Position numbers and translations under genes: made by a program. The notes beneath the pieces are model-generated. The model saw only the letters and a list, made by a program, of their open reading frames with translations, did not search any database and had not been told where the DNA came from. Shown here piece by piece: positions 23,290-31,758 of a DNA stretch of 64,000 bases (position 1 is the stretch's first letter; every line of letters starts with the position of its first letter). Origin of the DNA: Longimicrobium sp. (lineage in GTDB: Bacteria > Gemmatimonadota > Gemmatimonadetes > Longimicrobiales > Longimicrobiaceae); the NCBI RefSeq assembly GCF_036388275.1, contig NZ_DASVSF010000110.1:124001-188000 (forward strand), given 5' to 3'.

Positions 23290-23392
23290 TGCCTGAACCG
23301 GCGGTTATGGCGTATACAGGGCGCGGTGATTATTCTGTCGTCTTGTGCACCGCTGTTCACGGGTGCACGCTCACACCGAGCCTCGTAGCTGA

Positions 23393-24670
23393 GTGCCGAT
23401 ACTCTTCGAGAAACCCGAGCCAGCGAACCGGGGACGCCGTGGCCCGAAGCGACGTTGGACTGTTCACCCGGTCCCGACGCTCTCTTGGGCACGGTTTGAA
23501 GGCTTCGAGCTACTAGAGGAATTGCAGGAACCTGAGGCCCTGCCTCTTCTCCTTCGATTTCGCGATACCCTCCTTTGGGCAACTACCGAGCGTGCAGACC
23601 GGCATGCTCTGTTCCGTTCGGAGCCGGGCGAGCTACCCACCGCGCACCCGCTTGCAGCTCCGCTCAAAACGTTGAATTCGGTTGTTACCGCGCCTGATCG
23701 CACTGAAGCCCGGAAGGTTGCTCACGCGTGTGTAGAAATCTCCGAATGGGCTGCGTTGAACGGGTTCACGGCTACGGAGTATCTCTTTGCGTGGTTAGCG
23801 GCTCGGACCGTTGAGTTCGATCCGGAGTTCGCTTTTGCGGCCGGGCGCGCTGCACGTCGGCAGGGTAGGTTTGACGATGCGAGATCCCTCTTTCGGCGAG
23901 CCATCGCGCTGTCACGCAGAGCCGGGGATGAGGCTGGGTACGCTAATGCCTATCTGGGCTGGGCGATCATGGAGGAAAAGCGGGGCAACTTACCTGCGGC
24001 CCGGTCAAGATTCATCCGGGCGCTCCGCGCGGCCCGCCGGGGGGGACTGCCTGAGCTAGTCGCCGCGACAAGACACAACATGATCGCGCTCGCATTTGCA
24101 GAGCGGAATTTGCAGGAGGGGCAGGCACACATCGTCTCTGCCTACAAGCTTTACGGACCGGACAATCCGCAACTGTACCGGTTGGCAAATGATGCGGCCG
24201 GCCTCTGGACGATCTTTGGTTTCTACTCAATTGCTCTGCCACTCTATGAACACGCGTTGCCGCACGTTACGCGGCTGGATGAACGGGTTGCCATCCTGGC
24301 CAACATCAGCCGGGCTGCCGCTGGCCTTGGGCATCGGGACCGGTTTCTGAGTGCGTGGACGGAGGCGACAAAGCTGGATCGCCACGCAGGCGAGTCTCTG
24401 CCAGATATTTACATGGAGCTGGCGCGGGGCGCGCACCTCTTAGGGTATTTGATACGCGCGCAGGAACTCGCCCTGGAGGCGATTGCGGCCGCATCAGCGC
24501 GCGGCTCAGAGGAAAAGCGGAAGGCCGCCGCACAACTCCTCGATTACATCCGCGAAGGCCGACCAGCCCCCGACCATGCGGAGCAGCCCCCACCCGACGT
24601 AAGCCGGTTCGCACTCCGCTTCGGAAAGCGGCTGCGGCGCCTCGATCGCACGTCGGGCGGCCATTCATAG
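23393..24670 (+). CDS. TPR protein, first of two paralogs in the element
   Basis: A 425-residue soluble protein. After a basic N terminus (RRGPKRRWTVHP) comes a helical domain with RDTLLWATTERADRHALFRS, then tetratricopeptide-like repeats from about residue 140: GRAARRQGRFDDARSLFRRA, AYLGWAIMEEKRGNLPAARS, AVL-type ALPLYEHALPHVTRLDERVA. The protein at 25304 has the same order of segments and recognisable identity, so they are paralogs. The start is GTG at 23393, with no strong ribosome site. TPR folds bind proteins or peptides; the partner is unknown. A small lipoprotein gene lies between the two paralogs on the other strand. Confidence 0.75.
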   Translation: MPILFEKPEPANRGRRGPKRRWTVHPVPTLSWARFEGFELLEELQEPEALPLLLRFRDTLLWATTERADRHALFRSEPGELPTAHPLAAPLKTLNSVVTAPDRTEARKVAHACVEISEWAALNGFTATEYLFAWLAARTVEFDPEFAFAAGRAARRQGRFDDARSLFRRAIALSRRAGDEAGYANAYLGWAIMEEKRGNLPAARSRFIRALRAARRGGLPELVAATRHNMIALAFAERNLQEGQAHIVSAYKLYGPDNPQLYRLANDAAGLWTIFGFYSIALPLYEHALPHVTRLDERVAILANISRAAAGLGHRDRFLSAWTEATKLDRHAGESLPDIYMELARGAHLLGYLIRAQELALEAIAAASARGSEEKRKAAAQLLDYIREGRPAPDHAEQPPPDVSRFALRFGKRLRRLDRTSGGHS

Positions 24671-24747
24671 CCCTGCCGTGCAGGAAACTGCCCCACCGCC
24701 CCAGCAAAACGCCCGTTTGGGCCGGGGCGGTGGTCGTGCTTTGCGCG

Positions 24748-24981
24748 TCAGTGGCCCGATCCGATCAACACCCCGCCGCGATTTGCCGTCGTGTCAGACT
24801 CGGCAGTTGATGCCGTGCTCTCCTGCTGTGTCGTCGTTGCTGCCGAATCTCCAACCTGACTCGCTTGGCTGGCCCCCGTGACGCTTGCACCGCTACCGTC
24901 GGTCGGCGTCCTGCCGCACGCCGACACCGCGAACGTAGCTACCAATACCACCGCGCGGATTAGCTTCACCCGTTGAACCAT
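24748..24981 (-). CDS. Small lipoprotein between the TPR paralogs
   Basis: A 77-residue probable lipoprotein: MVQRVKLIRAVVLVATFAVS then ACG forms a signal peptide with a lipobox. The mature 50 residues are Ser/Thr/Ala-rich and look disordered (GASQASQVGDSAATTTQQES). AAGGA lies ten bases before the ATG. It is convergent with the first TPR gene and divergent from the second. No family is recognised. Confidence 0.6.
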   Translation of the reverse strand: MVQRVKLIRAVVLVATFAVSACGRTPTDGSGASVTGASQASQVGDSAATTTQQESTASTAESDTTANRGGVLIGSGH

Positions 24982-25303
24982 AACGTCACCATCCTTCGTT
25001 GAGGAACAAGTAAGCCTGACGGAGCCAATGTAGTGCAGGCCGCGCCTATCCCGCCACCGCACTCATTTGTTTCCTCACCCCGCCGCAGGTGCGACCTCCT
25101 ACATTTCACATAGCTATGGCATAGCCTCACCACTTCCCAAGTGGTAATACAGCGGCGCTCCTAACGTGCCGTGTATAACAGCTTGGCAATGTTATGGCGC
25201 GATCTTGACGCGGCTATTCCCTCCCGCCTTACTTCGATTCGACTGCACACGACGTGACCTGATCTGTGCCTCAGTGCCCCCTCATTCTTCAGTTGCGGCA
25301 ATC

Positions 25304-26539
25304 ATGGCAAGAAAGCAGGGCGAGTCCCGGCGCTGGTGCATTCCCCCCGCGATGCTCTGTGAACCGGGCGAGACTATGCAGGGCGCAGGCATTCTCGCGG
25401 AGAACGACGGCGAACTGGGAGTGCTACTATGGCGCACTTCGCGAGACGTTGCGTTGTGGACCTCGACGCCGCCGCACGCGCGGACGGGTCTGTTCGCCTC
25501 TGGAAGTGACACGAGGCGCTTGGCGCGTCTTACTGAAACGGAAATCCCCGCCCCAATCGCCGCATCTCTGGACACGATCAACTCCTTGCTGACCGCGCCG
25601 GACAACGTTGATGCGGGCGCGCTCTCGTTGTGCTGCCTGCAAGTGGCGGCGTGGGCGCGGGGGGCCGGGTTGCTAAGGACAGCCATAGATTTCGCGCAGG
25701 CGGCGGCGCTGACCTCGCCAGAGCGCGCGGAAGCTGCCCTCCACGCGGGCATCTTCGCGGCTGCCGCAGGTCAGGCAGCACGCGCCGGGACGTGGCTGCA
25801 CCGGGCAGTCGGCTTGGCTCGGCGCGAGAAAGACGGGTCCACGTACGCTGCTGCCCTTGTCGACCTGGGCACCCTCTGCGAGCAGCACGGAGCCACTGAC
25901 CGCGCCGAACACTTTCATCAGCTCGCCTTCCGGGCAGGGCGTCGATATTCCGAGCCGGGCGTACGAATGCGTGCCGCGCACGGTTTGCTCCGGATTACGC
26001 GTGTGCGCGGCGACGATGCAGCAGCCCGGCGGTGTGCCTCGGCAGCACAAGCTGCGTATTGCCCGGATGCAGAGGGCGCTCCGGCCCTTCTCCTAGACTT
26101 GGCGCGGCTCTGGACCGATGCGGGCGAGATGGGCAAGGCGCGCGGGGCGCTGCAACGGCTTTCCCCTTGGGTCGCCTCACTCAGCCCGGCGGACCGTCTC
26201 GCGGCGGCGGCGTTGATTGCGAGGGCGTTCGCTCGGTCTCCCGTCCGTCCGCGCGTTGGTGCATCCGGGCCTCTGTCGTTAGACGCCGCCACTGCGGCCC
26301 AGGGTGCGTGGCGTCTGATGCGGGACGAAGAGATTTCCTCGCCGGTGCGCTGTTCCGCTGCTCTCGATCTTGCGCACGCCGCCCGCCTGCGCAGGGACCG
26401 GGAGGAAGTCACGCGGGCAATCGGAGTGCTGACGGCACTCGTGCCAGAATCCGATTACCCGGCTTTGAGACTCGAAATCGCTCGCCTGTGCCCGGAAGAC
26501 TCTGGGGCGCAGCCGACGCCGGACGGACGCGCCGCGTGA
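25304..26539 (+). CDS. TPR protein, second paralog, first gene of a four-gene operon
   Basis: A 411-residue paralog of the protein at 23393: ARKQGESRRWCIPP aligns with RRGPKRRWTVHP, RTSRDVALWTSTPPHARTGL with RDTLLWATTERADRHALF, and IAASLDTINSLLTAPDNV with LAAPLKTLNSVVTAPDRT. TPR-like helices follow (AALHAGIFAAAAGQAARAGT, AALVDLGTLCEQHGATDRAE). The alignment supports the ATG at 25304 over an upstream GTG at 25166. Its stop overlaps the GTG of the AP2-like gene. Function unknown; likely a protein-protein interaction scaffold. Confidence 0.72.
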   Translation: MARKQGESRRWCIPPAMLCEPGETMQGAGILAENDGELGVLLWRTSRDVALWTSTPPHARTGLFASGSDTRRLARLTETEIPAPIAASLDTINSLLTAPDNVDAGALSLCCLQVAAWARGAGLLRTAIDFAQAAALTSPERAEAALHAGIFAAAAGQAARAGTWLHRAVGLARREKDGSTYAAALVDLGTLCEQHGATDRAEHFHQLAFRAGRRYSEPGVRMRAAHGLLRITRVRGDDAAARRCASAAQAAYCPDAEGAPALLLDLARLWTDAGEMGKARGALQRLSPWVASLSPADRLAAAALIARAFARSPVRPRVGASGPLSLDAATAAQGAWRLMRDEEISSPVRCSAALDLAHAARLRRDREEVTRAIGVLTALVPESDYPALRLEIARLCPEDSGAQPTPDGRAA

Positions 26540-27360
26540 GTACAGCCGTTCCGCTCCAGCCGCACGCGTCTGCTCGCCGTACGCGGCCGGGACGCGGCCC
26601 TATTCCCGGCCTTGTACGCGTCCGGCTACCGTCCGGCCGCGACGGATGGCGAGCTACGGCACGCCTGCCCTCCGGGGCCGTCCGGAAAGTCTTCTTCGAT
26701 GCAGCTTTCGGCGGGGCGGCGGCGGCGCGGGACGCTGCCCGCGCTTGGCGGAGAACCATCATCGTGCAGGCGGGTGTGCCCGACTCCGACAGGCGCCGTA
26801 TCGTTCTGAAACCACGCACCACGTCTGGTCGAGTCGGCGTCCACCTTCGCCCGGCGCGGCCCGGCGCGTCCGCGTACTGGACCGCGACATTTTCGCAGGG
26901 GGACGGGACCCGCCTCCAGCGGACGTGGTCCGTTCGCCAGTACGGGCATGAACAGGCACTTGCCCTGGCGATTGCTCAGCGCGAGGCGTGGGAAGTGGCG
27001 GAGCTTGGATCGGCGCTCCCGAAGCCCGGTCCCGCCCCGGCTCCGGAAAATGGGAGGGCATTCATGGAATCATTCATTCCGGCGGGCGGGACGCTCTCGG
27101 ACGCTGAATTACTCGGGCGGTGGCTGATTGAGCCGTCCGGAACAGGTCCAATCTCCGTGAAGGTGTTCGTCCGGTTCAGAGATTTGGTACGCTTGGAAAT
27201 GGAGCGGTTGGGTCTTACTCCACTGGACGCGGCTCAGCGTGCGCCGCTGGCCTTCGCCCACGCCGAAGCGACCCGCGGCGATCATCCCCCCGAAACGACA
27301 CTCCGCGACCGGCTGCTGGCGGCGGCACGTGCGGTGATCCACTCCACCGGTGCGGGATGA
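26536..27360 (+). CDS. Protein with two AP2-like DNA-binding domains
   Basis: A 274-residue protein whose first half holds two AP2/ERF-like units: RVRLPSGRDGWRATARLPSG...VFFDAAFGG...AARDAARAW (about residues 27-75), and GRVGVHLRPARPGASAYWTA...WSVRQYGHEQALALAIAQ (about 95-155). The Trp-x-Ala strand and the F/Y-G-x-x-x-A-x-x-x-A helix are the usual AP2 marks. Bacterial AP2 domains occur in phage and homing-endonuclease proteins and bind DNA. The C-terminal half (GRWLIEPSGTGPISVKVFVR) is of unknown type. GTG at 26536 overlaps the stop of the TPR gene, and the stop overlaps the next ATG. Confidence 0.68.
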   Translation: MSTAVPLQPHASARRTRPGRGPIPGLVRVRLPSGRDGWRATARLPSGAVRKVFFDAAFGGAAAARDAARAWRRTIIVQAGVPDSDRRRIVLKPRTTSGRVGVHLRPARPGASAYWTATFSQGDGTRLQRTWSVRQYGHEQALALAIAQREAWEVAELGSALPKPGPAPAPENGRAFMESFIPAGGTLSDAELLGRWLIEPSGTGPISVKVFVRFRDLVRLEMERLGLTPLDAAQRAPLAFAHAEATRGDHPPETTLRDRLLAAARAVIHSTGAG

Positions 27361-27587
27361 CGCTCGATGCCCAGCGAATCGCCGCCCTGCTGGACGGTCG
27401 ATTGTCACCCACGGATGCCGCCGCCCTACTCGCGGAAGTCTCGCGGTCGGATGATGCGCTTGGCGTGGTGCTGGAAGCGGCGGCGGTCCTGCGCGAATGC
27501 GCATCGGGAGCTTGGGCCGGAGCGTCTACGCGGCGGCATCTTCGCCGTGGGGTGGTTGTGTCGCCGGTGGTCGCACCTCGCTCGTGA
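27357..27587 (+). CDS. Small protein of unknown function
   Basis: A 76-residue open frame starting MTLDAQRIAALLDGRLSPTD, with a helical N-terminal part (AALLAEVSRSDDALGVVLEA) resembling the start of anti-sigma-factor-like or zf-HC2-type regions but without cysteines. The start overlaps the stop of the AP2-like gene (ATGA), supporting an operon. The last 20 residues look less natural. Confidence 0.5.
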   Translation: MTLDAQRIAALLDGRLSPTDAAALLAEVSRSDDALGVVLEAAAVLRECASGAWAGASTRRHLRRGVVVSPVVAPRS

Positions 27588-27600
27588 CGCAGGCGCGCCC

Positions 27601-27870
27601 GTGACGCGTGGCATGGACGAACGCGCACAGGACGCGTTGCGAAAAGCGGTCGGGAGCGCGTTGGACGTGCTGCTGGCCGGGATGCCGGCCACCCGGATTG
27701 AGGAATCCCGCAGCGAGGTCTTGGGGGCCGTGGGAAGGCTCCACCAGCGAGCGGGCGTGCCTCTTCCACAATGGCAGTGCGAAGCGCGGTTGGCGTCAGC
27801 AGCGGGGACGGTGCGCCACGACACGATAGCCCGCCGGGCGCAGGCAGATAAAGGGGCGCACAAGGAGTGA
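27601..27870 (+). CDS. Small helical protein of unknown function
   Basis: An 89-residue, mostly helical protein (MDERAQDALRKAVGSALDVL, EESRSEVLGAVGRLHQRAG). GTG at 27601 has AGG nine bases upstream; an ATG four codons later is an alternative. It ends the tightly packed operon that begins with the second TPR paralog. No family is recognised. Confidence 0.45.
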   Translation: MTRGMDERAQDALRKAVGSALDVLLAGMPATRIEESRSEVLGAVGRLHQRAGVPLPQWQCEARLASAAGTVRHDTIARRAQADKGAHKE

Positions 27871-28197
27871 GTCACACCGCTAGGCTCCCCACCGACATCG
27901 GGCCTGCTCGGACCGCCCGGTGTGCGGAACGTACACCGCTTTGCGCCAAAACTGGAACGCAGGTAGATTGGCTTCTGAACCTACTTCCCACAGTGGGTCG
28001 AGACCCGTTTCCTCGTCCGAAATCATACCGCCCGGCAAAACCTCCCATGTTCCGAGTTCCCCCTTCGCCCAAGCAGGAGAAGACTTGTGCGCTTGATCGG
28101 AGTCAATAAAAGCACACCCGCCGCAAGGCGGCGCCGCAGAGCCAGGGGCCTTCTGGAGGCAGCCCAGCAGCCGATAGCCGAAAGCAATTGCCCTAGT

Positions 28198-30018
28198 ATG
28201 AGCCGCCGCAGGCGTCCATCTTTGAGTACGCCGCTGATCGTGGGAATCCTAGTCCTTAGCGGTTGTGACGCGGTTTCGCCGACCGTCGCGAACTCGGTAC
28301 GCTTGGTACCAGTTGCAGCGTCCTTAGCGCTTTCCGATCCCGTGGATCCGAGTGGCTTCTCTGCGAGCGGAACGATTGCAACGGCACCCGACAACGGAGA
28401 TGCCATGGGTCAACTAAGCTGGAGAGACATCGGAGTTGTGTTCGGGGCGGATATGTGGATTCGGGTTCGCACGAGCGGGGAGGTTTCATGGTCACCTTTA
28501 TACGCTAACTTCGAACGGTGTGGAGGCGCGTTCTGTAACGGTGGGGACGCCACCCCCACCTTTGGAACGGGTTCGGCCGGTGGGGCGGGCATCGGCCAGT
28601 TCGGAGCGTTGCGGGTGCACGTGCGTGCGGTGGGGCCGGATGGTGGAGGCTCCGCTTGGTCCCCGCTAGTCACACCAGACGGACAGCTAGAAGCCGTCAT
28701 GCACGTCCGGCCCGGCTGGAAGCTGCAAGCAATGCGCGACGGCATGCCCGGGCAGCCGAACTGTCTCGCATGCCCTGCGCCGTACCAAATGGGGCGGGTG
28801 GCTGGGTACTCTCTCGGCGGAGAGACCCAGATCGTAGCGGAGAAGATAGCGCTGATTCAGGTCGAAGCACGGGAGACCGTCGTCGCTCCGGGGCAGCCGG
28901 TAACGTTCGATGTTGTGACCTATCCGGGCACGGCGGAGCTCGTCTGGCGTTTCCTTCGAACCGACTCGAACGAATGGGTGTACCCGGACGAGTGCCGTCG
29001 AATGACGAGCAGCTGCACGTTCGTTCCGCCAAGCGGCGGACATATGCAGGTGTACGGCAGGTGGTTCATGCTTCGCGAGGACTACTACGCCACGAGCGAG
29101 CCAGTCACCGTCCAGCAGGTTTCGCTTGTCCTCCGATGCAACGGCCACGGTGGTCCAGTGGCGCTAACACGGGGCGATGACCTGTCATGTGAGGCAGCTA
29201 CCAATCCGCCAGGTGCCGCGCTCACCGATATTCGGTGGAACTTCACGGATACGACGGGCAACCAGATACCGGGACCGAGTGGCTTACCTTCGTGGAAGGG
29301 CCGTATGGTCGTGAGTGGCGAAATTGGGATCAACGCGCTTTTGAACGGTGCGCCTGTCTCAGCGACGAAACGAATCACCGTGCGCGATCGGCGGTGGCCG
29401 CGTCCGGCGGTTCGGCCCCACGAGGAGCCGGCTACTCATCTACCATCTCCGGCGAACGTGACCCGCCCAGGGCATCTCGCGGATAGCCACGTGGACGACG
29501 CGCCCAGCCCGCCAGTCACTGGTGTCAGGATCGGCGAGGGTCCGAACGCTGGATGGTGGTACGTCGCCAACCCGATTCAAGACATTCGTGTCACTGTTCA
29601 CATCAACGAGGCCGCGTTCCAGACTGGAAGCGCATGGTACAACCTGCAAACCGGAGGCACTTGGACGGACCCGAGCACCGGCATCCGCCATCCGAACGGC
29701 TACTGCAGGACCTGGCAGGTGCCTGAGCTACGGCGCCTCACTCGGGAACACGAGGGCTCCGGTGCGTCACCCGTGATGTCGCACGTTCGTGCGATGCAGG
29801 TGTATATCGCTAACAACGCACCGCAGGACTCGATGGCGAATCTCATAGCGTGGGACGCCGAGCTGAAGGACTATACATTCGCCGAGATGATCGCCACCCA
29901 TTATCGGTCGTACATGGTGGGGCACTTGACGGGGTATAGTGCACCGCATACGACTGACAGTATTCCCGGGGTGGTTCCTCCGGCAATTTTCCCTTGTGCT
30001 CCCCGTCCGTGGTACTGA
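28198..30018 (+). CDS. Large surface lipoprotein of unknown function
   Basis: A 606-residue probable lipoprotein: MSRRRRPSLSTPLIVGILVL then SGCD gives a signal peptide with a lipobox. The mature part is strand-rich. It includes a Cys-containing region (RCGGAFCNGG, then GQPNCLACPAPY) and at least two Ig/PKD-like stretches (EARETVVAPGQPVTFDVVTY and LRCNGHGGPVALTRGDDLSC), followed by a C-terminal domain with NAGWWYVANPIQDIRVTVHI. No family can be named. No ribosome site is obvious before this ATG; an upstream in-frame start would add a basic tail before the signal peptide. The following exported protein is 25 bases away and probably co-transcribed. Confidence 0.7.
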   Translation: MSRRRRPSLSTPLIVGILVLSGCDAVSPTVANSVRLVPVAASLALSDPVDPSGFSASGTIATAPDNGDAMGQLSWRDIGVVFGADMWIRVRTSGEVSWSPLYANFERCGGAFCNGGDATPTFGTGSAGGAGIGQFGALRVHVRAVGPDGGGSAWSPLVTPDGQLEAVMHVRPGWKLQAMRDGMPGQPNCLACPAPYQMGRVAGYSLGGETQIVAEKIALIQVEARETVVAPGQPVTFDVVTYPGTAELVWRFLRTDSNEWVYPDECRRMTSSCTFVPPSGGHMQVYGRWFMLREDYYATSEPVTVQQVSLVLRCNGHGGPVALTRGDDLSCEAATNPPGAALTDIRWNFTDTTGNQIPGPSGLPSWKGRMVVSGEIGINALLNGAPVSATKRITVRDRRWPRPAVRPHEEPATHLPSPANVTRPGHLADSHVDDAPSPPVTGVRIGEGPNAGWWYVANPIQDIRVTVHINEAAFQTGSAWYNLQTGGTWTDPSTGIRHPNGYCRTWQVPELRRLTREHEGSGASPVMSHVRAMQVYIANNAPQDSMANLIAWDAELKDYTFAEMIATHYRSYMVGHLTGYSAPHTTDSIPGVVPPAIFPCAPRPWY

Positions 30019-30043
30019 ACCCGTTTCGCTTTGGAGTTCGCGC

Positions 30044-30673
30044 ATGAAATGTCTTTGGATATCTACGCTTGCCCTGCTCCTACCGCTCAGCGCGGCCGGG
30101 CAGGCGAACCCGGACACTGTCAAGGCGAGGAACGACTGTCGGTTGGCTGTCCAAGTGGTGGTGACGGGCCACCCAGCCGTCAAGACGGAGTGGGCGATGG
30201 ACTTCGTACGGCAATGCACGGAGCTTCCCACTGCGTTAGCGCGGGCGATCCGCGACACGCGCGCATCTCGTGACACAACTGTCTTGAAGCGCGTCACCGC
30301 GCCTGCCGATTGGCTGCGCGACGGGAACGTGTACAGCGCCGCCTCGGAGGTGCTTCGGGACAGAACCGCGAGCCCCGAAGCACGAGTGTTCGCCATTCGC
30401 GTACTCATGTGGGCCGCTTTACCGGGCATGGAGTTGGACTATTCGCACCTCGTGGATACGGACGCCGACGGTTCCCGCTCGTGTGGAGGGTTGGGTCCGA
30501 GCCTGCACGGCGAGATGGTGCGAGGCATGCCACTACCCTCAGGATGGGAAGAGAGTGGACGGGCTTTGGGCCGTTCAGTTGCCCGAGACCCTTCCGAACC
30601 TGCGCCGGTTCGCGAAGCTGCGCGGTGTCTTGCGCTGGCTATCCCGTTCCCGTACGCGCGGAACATGCCCTGA
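30044..30673 (+). CDS. Exported helical protein of unknown function
   Basis: A 209-residue protein with a signal peptide (MKCLWISTLALLLPLSAAGQ) and a good ribosome site (GGAGTTCGCGC). The mature part is helical with HEAT-like spacing (SAASEVLRDRTASPEARVFA, then EPAPVREAARCLALAIP) and three cysteines that may form disulfides. It follows the large lipoprotein by 25 bases, so the two exported proteins probably act together. Similar proteins are not recognised. Confidence 0.65.
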   Translation: MKCLWISTLALLLPLSAAGQANPDTVKARNDCRLAVQVVVTGHPAVKTEWAMDFVRQCTELPTALARAIRDTRASRDTTVLKRVTAPADWLRDGNVYSAASEVLRDRTASPEARVFAIRVLMWAALPGMELDYSHLVDTDADGSRSCGGLGPSLHGEMVRGMPLPSGWEESGRALGRSVARDPSEPAPVREAARCLALAIPFPYARNMP

Positions 30674-30753
30674 CGCGCCACGAGATTCGGCTCCCCGTGT
30701 TGACGGGGGGGGCGTGGCACAGGTCCGGTTACAGACAGGCCAAACAATCACCA

Positions 30754-30783
30754 GAATCCCCGCCGGTCCTCCGGCGGGGATTC
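30754..30783 (+). terminator. Strong hairpin after the exported gene pair
   Basis: Perfect 13-base arms GAATCCCCGCCGG / CCGGCGGGGATTC with a TCCT loop, 80 bases after the stop codon, followed by GATTCTC and a second small hairpin CCCGCTTCGGCGGG. It may act on both strands between convergent genes. Confidence 0.7.
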
Positions 30784-30846
30784 GATTCTCCCGCTTCGGC
30801 GGGTGAGTGGGGGGCTTGTCCCCCCCGAGCCCGCCGTCCGATTTTT

Positions 30847-31269
30847 TTACGCGGGGACCTTTCGGTTTTTCCGGCGGGGCGGCTGCACACGTTTGATTCC
30901 TACTACCTCGGCCACGATGGATCGAACTGAGGGCCACGCCGCGAGTTGGGCCGGTGCCCCGTGCGTTGCCTTACGGGGTAGGTCGCAGAGGCGCACTTGT
31001 GGCTCGCGTCCTTCCGTCCCTGTGGGCACGAGCTTGCCATCCCGAATTAGCCGCCGCAGATGTGCGCGCGTGAACCCGGACAGTTCGGCGGCGATGCTGA
31101 GCGCAACCGTAGCCGTCGCATCCGCTGCGGTGCTCGCTTCCAGTTCGGCGGCCATCTGCTCTAGCAGCCGGGCGCGGCTGGTCGCGCCGTAGCGGCGCAG
31201 CACCTGGGCGTCCTCTCGCCAGCGCGCGGCGAGTGCCGCCGGTCGGGGCGGGTAGTGGGGGGCGATCAT
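30847..31269 (-). CDS. Excisionase-like helix-turn-helix protein
   Basis: A 140-residue protein. Residues 1-55 are helical (RPAALAARWREDAQVLRRYG); residues 58-95 form a MerR/excisionase-like helix-turn-helix with VALSIAAELSGFTRAHLRRL followed by IRDGKLVPTGTEGREPQVRL, which matches the wing and LPRK ending seen in DNA-binding proteins of integrative elements. Its place at the right edge, opposite the integrase, suits a recombination directionality factor, though that is inference. Confidence 0.72.
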   Translation of the reverse strand: MIAPHYPPRPAALAARWREDAQVLRRYGATSRARLLEQMAAELEASTAADATATVALSIAAELSGFTRAHLRRLIRDGKLVPTGTEGREPQVRLCDLPRKATHGAPAQLAAWPSVRSIVAEVVGIKRVQPPRRKNRKVPA

Positions 31270-31425
31270 GCGCGGCCTACCCTGCTGGTGCGTCTAAGGG
31301 GGTCGATGGGCTCTACTAACGTACCGGGGAGCGCGCGCGGCCGTTCTACCGGCTCGCCGCTTCCCCCTCTGTTCCCTATACCCCGCAGACACCCGCCGGA
31401 GACTAAAATTTCGGGGGACGAAACA

Positions 31426-31450
31426 GCCCGCCGGGCTACTCCCGGCGGGC
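31426..31450. terminator. Perfect hairpin at the element's right edge
   Basis: Arms GCCCGCCGGG / CCCGGCGGGC with a CTACT loop, just inside the candidate right attachment repeat. No long T tract follows; it could insulate the element from the host gene downstream. Confidence 0.5.
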
Positions 31451-31463
31451 GATTCTGTCCGTT

Positions 31464-31476
31464 GCGCTGTCCGTTG
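31464..31476 (+). other. Candidate right attachment core of the mobile element
   Basis: Second copy of GCGCTGTCCGTTG found at 14610-14622, in the same orientation; the ten bases CTGTCCGTTG are also repeated immediately upstream (31454-31463). The gap from 31270 to 31677 otherwise holds no supported gene. Confidence 0.4.
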
Positions 31477-31677
31477 ATTGAACAGGATGCACGTTCCGGC
31501 GGTTTAGTGAGTGCGGGTTGCGCGCGCACACCTAGTAGTTTCGCCGCTTTTCGTGCATCTTGCTCGCTTATGGTGATCAAGGCTGAATCTGCCGCGACTT
31601 TAGTCGCCCCAGCACGGCTGAGGCCTCGGTTTTCCAGCCGATGCATCCCCTGAACCTCGTCACAGCGTAGAATTTCC

Positions 31678-31706
31678 TTGGCTATGTTGTCCACCCGGGT
31701 TACACT
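31678..31706 (+). promoter_or_regulatory. Promoter of the BNR-repeat gene
   Basis: TTGGCT (31678-31683), a 17-base spacer and TACACT (31701-31706). The predicted start near 31713 gives a 46-base leader before the ATG at 31759. Confidence 0.55.
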
Positions 31707-31758
31707 GCGCGACGCGGCCTCCGTCCGGAGCCGCTGAACACCGTGCCGGAGATCGCCG

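Noticed and set aside
24748..24981. A Rap-Phr-like system made of the TPR protein and the small lipoprotein
   Set aside because: The orientation is opposite, a lipobox is present and no export-processing peptide pattern is visible; there is no evidence beyond adjacency.
14540..31510. TCCGGCGGT shared by both element edges as an alternative attachment core
   Set aside because: Nine bases in GC-rich DNA are too few, and its order relative to the 13-base repeat differs between the ends.
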